A stretch of DNA of 6,034 nucleotides from Paracoccaceae bacterium (GTDB lineage Bacteria > Pseudomonadota > Alphaproteobacteria > Rhodobacterales > Rhodobacteraceae), in assembly GCA_003551745.1 (NCBI GenBank), contig PUNI01000360.1, forward strand, positions 1 to 6,034. Direction: 5' to 3'. Below, one piece after another: positions 1-4,792 of this stretch. The notes below the pieces were generated by a model. That model was not told the DNA's origin. It saw only the letters and a list, made by a program, of their open reading frames with translations, and did no database searches. A program made the translations under genes and the position numbers. Position 1 is the first letter of the stretch. Each line of letters opens with the position of its first letter.

Positions 1-502
1 CTGCGACCGCGCGCAGATCCGCCCCCGCCAGCGCCGGCAGCGTCGCCCCCGCCTCCAGCACCGCCGCCGGCAGGTTTCCGTCCAGCACCACCGGCCCCGC
101 CCAGCGCGCCGGCAGCCGCCCGTCCTCCAACGGGGCCAGCAGCGCCGGCCCCGCCGCCTCCAGCGTCGCGGCATCGGCGACGGCCGCGACGAGGCCGCTG
201 GCATCCTCCAGCGCCACATAGCGATCGGTCGGCCCCGCCCCGCGGTGCAGCCAGCCCGGATCGAGCCCCGCCGCGGCACAGGCCGCGACCAGCGCCCTGC
301 CCGCGTCATCCGCGCCCACCGCCGCCAGCAGGGCCGGTCGCCAGCCCCGCCCGGCCAGCGCCCGCGCGATATTGAAGGCGACACCCCCCGGCCGGCGCAC
401 CACCCGGCCGGGCCGGTCGTCCCCGCGGGAAAGCCGACCCCCGGCCCGGGCGATCAGATCCCAGTGCAGCGCACCGATGCAGAGGATGTCGGGCCGGGCC
501 AT
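1..502 (-). CDS. PfkB-family sugar kinase, N-terminal part (pseudouridine kinase-like)
   Basis: The reading frame is open from an ATG at 502 down to the left edge, giving 167 residues; the C-terminal half, including the catalytic GAGD region, is outside the window. The start ILCIGALHWDLIARA and the block GGVAFNIARALAGRG (residues 39-53) are the N-terminal sugar-binding strand and the first PfkB signature of ribokinase-type kinases, which phosphorylate a sugar or nucleoside with ATP in the cytoplasm. TDRYVALED (about 92-100), the AAVADAATLEAAG stretch after it and the strand VVLDGNL (138-144) resemble my recollection of pseudouridine kinases of Rhodobacteraceae, which act with a pseudouridine-5'-phosphate glycosidase. 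The specificity is therefore inferred and no glycosidase gene is visible. The ribosome binding site is poor (AGGCGG directly before the ATG), but no better upstream start exists in frame. The gene is divergent from the GNAT gene. Confidence 0.85.
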   Translation of the reverse strand, partial: MARPDILCIGALHWDLIARAGGRLSRGDDRPGRVVRRPGGVAFNIARALAGRGWRPALLAAVGADDAGRALVAACAAAGLDPGWLHRGAGPTDRYVALEDASGLVAAVADAATLEAAGPALLAPLEDGRLPARWAGPVVLDGNLPAAVLEAGATLPALAGADLRAVA

Positions 503-594
503 GCCGCCTGATCGCCCGGACGCAGGGCGCAGGCAAGGGCCGGGTTGCGACACCGGCGCCGGGCTGGCAGGCTGCCAGGGACCGAAAGGCAACC
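503..594. promoter_or_regulatory. Divergent intergenic region with two short palindromes
   Basis: These 92 bp separate the starts of the kinase and the acetyltransferase and must hold at least the kinase promoter. CCGGCGCCGG at 553-562 is a perfect 10-bp palindrome. CTGGCAG-G-CTGCCAG at 564-578 is a perfect inverted repeat with 7-bp arms and a 1-bp centre, ending just before the acetyltransferase ribosome binding site (GAAAGG, 5 bp from its ATG). TTGCGA at 545-550 could be a -35 element, but no convincing -10 follows. The repeats could be an operator or a hairpin in the acetyltransferase leader. GC-rich DNA yields short palindromes by chance, so this is a weak call. Confidence 0.35.
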
Positions 595-1158
595 ATGCGC
601 TTGAGCCTCCGCCCCGCTCGCCGCGACGACGCCGATCTGCTGGCCCGGATCATCGATATGGCCGGCGAGGGGCTGCCGCGCAGCCTCTGGGCGGAGATCG
701 GCGGCCCGGGCGCCGATGTCTGGGCGATCGGGCGGGCCCGCGCGCAGCGCGACAGCGGCGGCTTCTCCTGGCGCAACGCGGTGGTGGCCGAGCTCGACGG
801 CCGGGCCGCGGGCGCCATCGTCACCTATCTGACCGACAGCGCGCCGGAGCAGCCCGATGCCGATACGCCCCCGGTTTTCGTGCCGTTGATGGAGCTCGAG
901 ACGCTGGCCCCGCGCACGCGCTACATCAACGCCGTGGCGGTGCTGCCCGAGGCGCGGCGCCACGGCGTGGCCCAAGCGCTGATGGCCGCACCGGCGCCGG
1001 GGCCGCGAGGCACCAGCCTGATCGTCACCGACACCAATGCCGCGGCCCGCGCCCTCTATGCCCGGCTCGGCTTCGTGGAGGCCGCGCGCCGGCCGGTGGT
1101 GGCCGGCAGCTGGCAGACCCCGGCGCGCGATTGGGTGCTGATGACACGCAGCCCCTGA
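595..1158 (+). CDS. GNAT-family N-acetyltransferase
   Basis: This 187-residue protein has a GNAT fold: an N-terminal RPARRDDADLLARI strand-helix, then the acetyl-CoA binding strand and loop YINAVAVLPEARRHGVAQALM (about 110-130, the R/Q-x-x-G-x-G/A pyrophosphate loop being RRHGVA), and the C-terminal SLIVTDTNAAARALYARLGF (141-160), whose N-x(5)-LYxxxGF pattern is typical of the family. Such enzymes transfer acetyl from acetyl-CoA to an amine; the substrate cannot be told from sequence. SD-like GAAAGG lies 5 bp before the ATG. One oddity is that the linker between the CoA loop and SLIV is only about 10 residues and Pro/Gly-rich (AAPAPGPRGT), where relatives usually have a helix near 15 residues long, suggesting a small in-frame loss. 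A hairpin follows the stop codon and rpsB lies 160 bp downstream on the same strand. Confidence 0.88.
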   Translation: MRLSLRPARRDDADLLARIIDMAGEGLPRSLWAEIGGPGADVWAIGRARAQRDSGGFSWRNAVVAELDGRAAGAIVTYLTDSAPEQPDADTPPVFVPLMELETLAPRTRYINAVAVLPEARRHGVAQALMAAPAPGPRGTSLIVTDTNAAARALYARLGFVEAARRPVVAGSWQTPARDWVLMTRSP

Positions 1159-1171
1159 CCGCCGCTGCCGA

Positions 1172-1190
1172 CCCCTTGCCAAGCAGGGGG
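1172..1190 (+). terminator. Hairpin after the acetyltransferase gene (possible terminator)
   Basis: CCCCTTGC (1172-1179) pairs with GCAGGGGG (1183-1190) through eight pairs, one of them G-U, around a CAA loop, 13 bp after the acetyltransferase stop codon. No T-run follows (the next bases are AAAGCCGG), so it would be a poor intrinsic terminator. It may instead be an RNA 3'-end stabiliser. TTGCCA at 1177-1182 inside it also matches a -35 box at five of six positions, so this could equally be part of an rpsB promoter, though the -10 side (TAACGG region near 1199) is weak. Confidence 0.35.
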
Positions 1191-1262
1191 AAAGCCGGTA
1201 ACGGCACGCTCACTTCACAGGCGGGGCAGGGGCCGGCGCGGGAGACATCCGCGCATGGTCCA

Positions 1263-1312
1263 CCGGTTGGGCGCAAGCCCTGACGCTTCGCCGAGGCGCA
1301 AACCGGAAAGGA
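1263..1312 (+). promoter_or_regulatory. Structured rpsB leader and ribosome binding site
   Basis: Just upstream of rpsB, CCGGTT (1263-1268) plus GCGC (1271-1274) can pair with GCGC (1296-1299) plus AACCGG (1301-1306), a 10-pair stem broken by a small internal loop. Within its loop CGCTTC (1284-1289) can pair with GAGGCG (1293-1298) around GCC; this inner hairpin shares bases 1296-1298 with the outer stem, so the two forms partly exclude each other. The Shine-Dalgarno sequence AAGGA (1308-1312) begins 2 bp after the outer stem and sits 6 bp from the ATG. In Escherichia coli S2 represses its own rpsB-tsf mRNA through the leader; that this fold does the same here is inference. Confidence 0.4.
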
Positions 1313-1318
1313 CAGGAC

Positions 1319-2134
1319 ATGGCGCTTCCCGAATTCTCGCTGCGCCAGCTTCTCGAGGCTGGCGTTCACTACGGCCACCAGACCCAGCGCTGGAACCCGC
1401 GCATGGGGCCGTTCATCTATGGCGACCGCAACGGCATCCACATCATCGACCTGACGCAGACGGTGCCGATGCTGGATGCCGCGCTCAACGTGATCCGCGA
1501 GACGGTGGCCAAGAACGGGCGCATCCTCTTCGTGGGCACCAAGCGGCAGGCACAGCGGCCGATTGCCGAGGCGGCCGAAAAATCGGCGCAATTCTACATG
1601 AACCACCGCTGGCTGGGTGGTACGCTGACCAACTGGAAGACGGTCAGCCAGTCGATCGCGCGGCTGAAGGCACTCGACGAGCAGCTGGAACGGGGCGCCG
1701 AGGGGATGACCAAGAAGGAGCGCCTCGGGATGGAGCGCGAGCAGGCCAAGCTGCAGGCGAGCCTCGGCGGGATCCGCGAGATGGGCGGGCTGCCCGACCT
1801 TCTGTTCGTGATCGACGTGAACAAGGAGGATCTGGCGGTGCTGGAGGCGCGCAAGCTGGGTATCCCGGTGGTGGCTGTCGTCGATACCAACTGCTCGCCC
1901 GACGGCGTGGACTACATCATCCCCGGCAACGACGATGCGGCCCGGGCCATCGCGCTCTACTGCGATCTGGCCGCGCGCGCCGCGCTCGACGGGATGACCG
2001 CGCAGATGGGTGCCGCCGGCGTCGACCTCGGCGCGCTCGACGAGGCGCCCACCGAGGAGCTTCTGGCGGAAGCCGACGCGGCCTCTGCCGCGCCTGCCGC
2101 CGCGCCCGAGGGCGAGGCCGCCACCGAGAAGTAA
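1319..2134 (+). CDS. rpsB: 30S ribosomal protein S2
   Basis: This 271-residue protein is ribosomal protein S2, a component of the 30S subunit that sits between head and body on the solvent side and supports binding of S1 and initiation. The N-terminal block [19 protein letters not shown] (11-29), the following [17 protein letters not shown], the FVGTKRQAQ strand, [14 protein letters not shown] (95-108) and the second family signature [21 protein letters not shown] (159-179, continuing LGIP) are all present. The ATG at 1319 follows AAGGA at 6 bp and gives the expected N-terminus [15 protein letters not shown]. The chain is longer than the 241 residues of E. coli because of an Ala/Glu/Pro-rich tail after about residue 235, which looks disordered. 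It is the first gene of the conserved rpsB-tsf pair. Confidence 0.98.
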   Translation: MALPEFSLRQLLEAGVHYGHQTQRWNPRMGPFIYGDRNGIHIIDLTQTVPMLDAALNVIRETVAKNGRILFVGTKRQAQRPIAEAAEKSAQFYMNHRWLGGTLTNWKTVSQSIARLKALDEQLERGAEGMTKKERLGMEREQAKLQASLGGIREMGGLPDLLFVIDVNKEDLAVLEARKLGIPVVAVVDTNCSPDGVDYIIPGNDDAARAIALYCDLAARAALDGMTAQMGAAGVDLGALDEAPTEELLAEADAASAAPAAAPEGEAATEK

Positions 2135-2187
2135 GGCCCCCGCACATCGCCTGCGCGGCGTGTCGCGCGGCGGTGTCGTGGAGCCGT

Positions 2188-2230
2188 CACCGGACGGGGG
2201 CACACCCCGTCCCGTGGTTTCATTTCCGTT
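2188..2230 (+). terminator. Attenuator-like hairpin between rpsB and tsf
   Basis: GGACGGGG (2192-2199) and CCCCGTCC (2205-2212) form a perfect 8-bp GC-rich stem around a GCACA loop. After a C-C mismatch, CAC (2188-2190) pairs with GTG (2214-2216), extending it to eleven pairs. The following GTTTCATTTCCGTT (2217-2230) is T-rich but interrupted. This matches a leaky intrinsic terminator or processing hairpin, which would let S2 and EF-Ts levels differ while tsf is still read through from rpsB. A smaller possible stem, GCGCG (2153-2157) with CGCGC (2164-2168), lies upstream. No clear separate tsf promoter was seen in the 115-bp gap. Confidence 0.6.
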
Positions 2231-2249
2231 AGATCAGGAGAGCCGAGCC

Positions 2250-3125
2250 ATGGCGATCACTGCAAGCATGGTCAAGCAACTGCGCGACACCACAGGCGCC
2301 GGAATGATGGACGCCAAGAAGGCACTGACCGAGACCGCGGGCGATATCGAGGCCGCGGTGGACTGGCTGCGCACCAAGGGCCTGGCGAAGGCCGCCAAGA
2401 AGTCGGGCCGCACCGCCGCCGAAGGGCTCGTGGGTGTGGCCGTCTCTGGCGGCCGCGGGGTCGTCGTCGAGCTCAATTCCGAGACTGACTTCGTGGCCAA
2501 GAACGCCGAGTTCCAGGCGCTCGTGGGCAAGATCGCGCAGGCCGCCCTCGGCGCTGCCGACCTCGAGTCGCTGAAGGCCACGGAGATCGACGGAAAGACC
2601 GTCGACACCCATGTCACCGAGGCGATCGCCCGTATCGGCGAGAACATGACGCTGCGCCGCATGGCCGCGCTGGAGGGCGAGACGGTCGTCAGCTACATCC
2701 ACAACGCCGCCGGCGAAGGCCTCGGCAAGATCGGCGTTCTGGTGGCGCTGAGCGGTGCGGATACCGGCATCGGCAAGCAGGTCGCCATGCATGTGGCCGC
2801 CACCGCCCCGGCGTCGCTGGGTGAGGCCGATCTCGACCCGGCCCTCGTCGAGCGCGAGAAGGCCGTGCTGACCGAGCAAGCCCGCGACTCCGGCAAGCCC
2901 GAGGCGGTGATCGAGAAGATGATCGAGGGGCGGATGAAGAAGTTCTTCGAGGAGGTCACGCTGCTCGGCCAGAAATTCGTCATCAACCCGGACCTGACCG
3001 TGGCACAGGCGGCAAAGGAGGCCGGCGTCGAGATCACCGGTTTCGTGCGCCTCGCCGTGGGCGAGGGGGTGGAAAAGGAAGCCGAGGATTTCGCGGCCGA
3101 GGTTGCAAAGACGCTCGGCCACTGA
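2250..3125 (+). CDS. tsf: Elongation factor Ts
   Basis: This 291-residue protein is EF-Ts, the cytoplasmic nucleotide exchange factor that releases GDP from EF-Tu. The N-terminal UBA-like domain contains [16 protein letters not shown] (11-26), the first family signature. The core carries [12 protein letters not shown], with T79-D80-F81-V82-A83-K84-N85 as the EF-Tu contact motif; Asp80 and Phe81 insert near the Mg2+ site of EF-Tu in the E. coli complex. The second subdomain continues through [18 protein letters not shown] and MHVAATAP, and a C-terminal module starts near [15 protein letters not shown] (230-244). The frame is open further upstream, but the ATG at 2250 gives the standard start [11 protein letters not shown] and has AGGAGA 8 bp before it. 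It is cotranscribed with rpsB or read through the hairpin between them. The downstream neighbour is a convergent regulator, so pyrH, which follows tsf in many bacteria, is not here. Confidence 0.98.
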   Translation: MAITASMVKQLRDTTGAGMMDAKKALTETAGDIEAAVDWLRTKGLAKAAKKSGRTAAEGLVGVAVSGGRGVVVELNSETDFVAKNAEFQALVGKIAQAALGAADLESLKATEIDGKTVDTHVTEAIARIGENMTLRRMAALEGETVVSYIHNAAGEGLGKIGVLVALSGADTGIGKQVAMHVAATAPASLGEADLDPALVEREKAVLTEQARDSGKPEAVIEKMIEGRMKKFFEEVTLLGQKFVINPDLTVAQAAKEAGVEITGFVRLAVGEGVEKEAEDFAAEVAKTLGH

Positions 3126-3154
3126 CGCGCACCGCCCAGCACCTTGCGAAACAA

Positions 3155-3186
3155 AGACGGCGCGACGGTAACCCGCCGCGCCGTTT
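3155..3186. terminator. Terminator after tsf, possibly bidirectional
   Basis: ACGGCGCG (3157-3164) and CGCGCCGT (3177-3184) form a perfect 8-bp stem, extended by a G-U and an A-U pair to 3155-3186, with a 12-base loop, starting 30 bp after the tsf stop. On the plus strand the tail is short (TTTGCC). On the minus strand the stem is followed by CTTTGTTTCGC, a better T-rich tail. The position between convergent tsf and the LuxR-type gene fits a shared terminator, although it is about 230 bp beyond the LuxR stop. Confidence 0.6.
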
Positions 3187-3416
3187 GCCGAAGGACAGAT
3201 GCTGTTGGGGTTACATCGTCCCCGGCGATCTGCCTGCCGCACGTGCGGAACATGCACACGCACGGCAGGGCGACGATGCCGCATGGCCCCGAATATCGTG
3301 GATGCCACCCGACCCGCCCCGTTCCCTGGCCAAAGCCACCACTCACGGAACGACATTTTATTACCCGGAGCCGACTCGGCGCGGTAGTCTGGAAACCCTT
3401 ACCTTCGCGAGAAAAA
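3187..3416. other. Gene-free spacer with nested inverted repeats
   Basis: No convincing coding frame was found on either strand here. ATCGTC (3215-3220) pairs with GACGAT (3272-3277), and inside it CCTGCCG (3233-3239) pairs with CGGCAGG (3263-3269), so the block can fold into a two-tier stem. Its loop begins with CCGCACGTGCGG (3237-3248), a perfect 12-bp palindrome that overlaps the left arm and would compete with it. GCCGA-C-TCGGC at 3370-3380 is a further short inverted repeat. On the minus strand the LuxR stop codon is followed at once by TTTTT, with only a 4-bp CTCG/CGAG stem before it. The block could be a structured 3'-UTR, a small RNA or a protein binding site; nothing recognised decides between these. 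Confidence 0.4.
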
Positions 3417-4241
3417 TCACTCGTGCCGAGGGGTTTTCCGCCGCGCCACCGAGAAGTCGAGGCGCAGGATCTGGTTGCGCACGGTTGCCTTCATCAGCGC
3501 CTCGGCGGTGGTTTCCGCCCCGAGCCTTTCGCGCGCCAGCCGCAGATGCTTCTCGACGGTGGCCACCGTCACGTTCATCAGGATGGCGATATCGCGGGTC
3601 GACTTGCCGGCACTGACCCATTCCAGCACCTCGCGTTGGCGCGGGCTGAGCGCGGCACCCTCGGGCTCATGGGGCAAGGTGCAGACCCGCAGGTGCAGGG
3701 CCTTGTTCAACACCCGGATGGTCTGCCCGTGGCGGGCCCAGACCCTGTCAACCGCATCCTGGTCGAGCTCGATCCTGGCGCAGAGCCCGATGCCCGCCCG
3801 TCCGTTGGCCGTCAGCGGGCCAAGATCGATGCTGTAGCCGGCGAGCATGCCGTAGGAACGGCGAAACGCAAAGGCCCGGGCCTCGCTTGCCGACATCGTT
3901 TCCGTGGGGGGCGTGTGCCAGGGCATGCAGTCCAAGCCCTCGGCCTCGGCCCGCGACAGGAAATAGGGCAACCGCCAGTGGCCCTGCCGAAGATATTCCG
4001 TGATGTAGCCCTCGGGAACGTTGTGGAGAACGAGGCAGTCCTCCAGGGCGCCGAAGCTGCGGGAGAGCGGCGAGTAGATGTAGACGAGCCGGTCAAAGCC
4101 ATAGCGCCGCATGATGTCGGTGTGCAGCGACCATGCCTTCGCGATCGACTCGGCGGCAAAGAGACGTGCGAGGTGGTCGACCACCTCGAACTCGGAGCGG
4201 ATACCCGCCAGCGCGTCGCGAAACTCGCGTTCGCCGTCCAT
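3417..4241 (-). CDS. LuxR-type transcriptional regulator (solo, divergent ligand domain)
   Basis: The protein has 274 residues. Residues about 15-185 resemble the autoinducer-binding domain of LuxR/TraR regulators: MRRYGFDRLVYIY (44-56), VPEGYITEYLRQGHWRLP (75-92) and SYGMLAGYSIDLGPL (129-143). Residues about 197-258 are a GerE-type HTH: LSPRQREVLEWVSAGKSTRDIA (198-219) and NVTVATVEKHLRLARERLGA, the recognition helix part. Compared with TraR, Trp57 aligns to Tyr79, Tyr61 is kept as Tyr83, and the Asp70-Pro71 pair aligns to Leu91-Pro92, so two main acyl-homoserine-lactone contacts are missing; HTH Glu178 aligns to Gln202. With no luxI nearby, an AHL ligand is doubtful. I chose the ATG at 4241 because AAGGACGAGG lies directly before it; a TTG at 4307 would add 22 residues without a good ribosome binding site. 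It is convergent with tsf and divergent from the FAD oxidoreductase, a possible target. Confidence 0.9.
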   Translation of the reverse strand: MDGEREFRDALAGIRSEFEVVDHLARLFAAESIAKAWSLHTDIMRRYGFDRLVYIYSPLSRSFGALEDCLVLHNVPEGYITEYLRQGHWRLPYFLSRAEAEGLDCMPWHTPPTETMSASEARAFAFRRSYGMLAGYSIDLGPLTANGRAGIGLCARIELDQDAVDRVWARHGQTIRVLNKALHLRVCTLPHEPEGAALSPRQREVLEWVSAGKSTRDIAILMNVTVATVEKHLRLARERLGAETTAEALMKATVRNQILRLDFSVARRKTPRHE

Positions 4242-4305
4242 CCTCGTCCTTATGTTCGGCAGCGCAACGATGACATCATCCCGCCTGTGCCCTAAGCCTA
4301 GCCAC

Positions 4306-4371
4306 AATGCGGGTGTTTCAAAAGGCAGAAAGAATCTTAGGGGGTGTTGCGTAAAACCTTACACCCGCATT
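4306..4371. promoter_or_regulatory. Inverted-repeat operator candidate upstream of the LuxR-type gene
   Basis: AATGCGGGTGT (4306-4316) and ACACCCGCATT (4361-4371) are perfect 11-bp inverted repeats separated by 44 bp. A third GGGTGTT copy at 4342-4348 lies 31 bp, about three helical turns, from the first GGGTGTT (4311-4317), and it also pairs with ACACCC at 4361-4366 across 13 bp. TTGAAA on the minus strand (4321-4316) touches the left arm and could be the -35 of the LuxR-type gene, with a weak TAGGCT (4300-4295) 15 bp on. The left arm starts 65 bp upstream of the chosen start codon, a usual place for a promoter-proximal operator. Binding by the neighbouring LuxR protein is inference; the repeat is not a standard lux box. 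Confidence 0.5.
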
Positions 4372-4411
4372 CGCCAAGCGATCCGATGACTTCCCTGCCC
4401 GACCGCGATCT

Positions 4412-4682
4412 TTATTCTTGAATTCTTGTCTTTATAGCATCTTGCGCGTGAGTGGTTCCGTTTCCGGCCGCGTTGACGAAGTTGTCCCACACCGTGCCGG
4501 TGCAGAGGTCGCTGGCGTGGCCGGCGGCCCGCGAGAGGTCAAGAAGGTCCGTGCGGCGGCGCACCGGACCAGGGCGTCAAGCTTGGCGGACATCAGGGGC
4601 GAACGCCCTGCATTCGCGTGAGCCCGCGATCGATCTCGATCGGGTTCAGGCGTGTTTGCAGGCTGGCAGGATCAAGAACCAC
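4412..4682 (-). pseudogene. Possible decayed gene fragment, unrecognised
   Basis: Three short minus-strand frames follow one another here. From 4682 (GTG) to 4593 a 29-residue frame reads VVLDPASLQTRLNPIEIDRG and ends in RMQGVRP. Its TGA overlaps an ATG (TGATG) at 4593 that opens MSAKLDALVRCAAAR. A one-base shift near 4551 then leads into a third frame reading TDLLDLSRAAGHASDLCTG and TVWDNFVNAAGNG, ending at a TAA at 4412-4414. In the third frame nearly all codons from ACG (4553) to GCG (4469) end in G or C, as in the real genes nearby, and the residue mixture looks protein-like. Joined, they could be the end of a gene broken by a stop and a frameshift. I recognise no family. Alternatively all three are chance frames in GC-rich DNA, which is almost as likely; a plus-strand frame at 4418-4621 occupies the same DNA. 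Confidence 0.25.
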
Positions 4683-4792
4683 GCGCCGGACCCTTTCAGG
4701 ATTGCTGCTGCGGCTGAACGAGGGGGGCGGTCACGCGGGTTTCCGGTGGCGACTGCGGGGGGTATAGCGCCAGAGCAGCACGGGAACGCAAG

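Larger units (their letters stand above)
4242..4792. other. 551-bp intergenic region between the LuxR-type gene and the FAD oxidoreductase
   Basis: From left to right this gap holds the LuxR ribosome binding site and leader, the 11-bp inverted repeat at 4306-4371, an AT-rich island at 4411-4440 in otherwise GC-rich DNA, short open frames on the minus strand described separately, and the start region of the oxidoreductase. The island contains TATAAA on the minus strand near 4437-4432 but no matching -35. Close to the oxidoreductase, TATAGC (4763-4768) could be a -10 element, with a poor TTTCCG 17 bp upstream. The ribosome binding site of the oxidoreductase is weak (GGGA, 7 bp before the ATG). 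No full-length gene was recognised. Confidence 0.5.

Noticed and set aside
2229..3356. Long minus-strand open frame opposite tsf
   Set aside because: It is the antisense of a certain EF-Ts gene and shows no family motif.
3199..3387. Plus-strand 62-codon frame downstream of tsf
   Set aside because: It is Arg/Cys-rich with no ribosome binding site and crosses the inverted-repeat block, so it is most likely a chance frame.
3144..4295. Long plus-strand open frame opposite the LuxR-type gene
   Set aside because: It is His/Arg/Gly-rich with no recognisable domain and is the antisense shadow of a clear regulator gene in GC-rich DNA.
4242..4308. Longer LuxR-type protein starting at a TTG at 4307
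   Set aside because: It adds 22 residues with no good ribosome binding site and would translate through the probable promoter, while the ATG at 4241 has AAGGACGAGG directly upstream.
4306..4371. Ends of an insertion element, because of the 11-bp inverted repeats
   Set aside because: Only 44 bp lie between the arms, with no transposase and no flanking target duplication seen, so a regulatory repeat is more likely.
4418..4621. Plus-strand 67-codon frame from a TTG in the LuxR-oxidoreductase gap
   Set aside because: It has no ribosome binding site, a rare start codon and lower G/C use at third positions than the opposite-strand frame.
4627..4641. CGAT-rich short repeat (CGATCGATCTCGATCG)
   Set aside because: It is too short and simple to be called a site, and no matching copies were seen elsewhere in the window.
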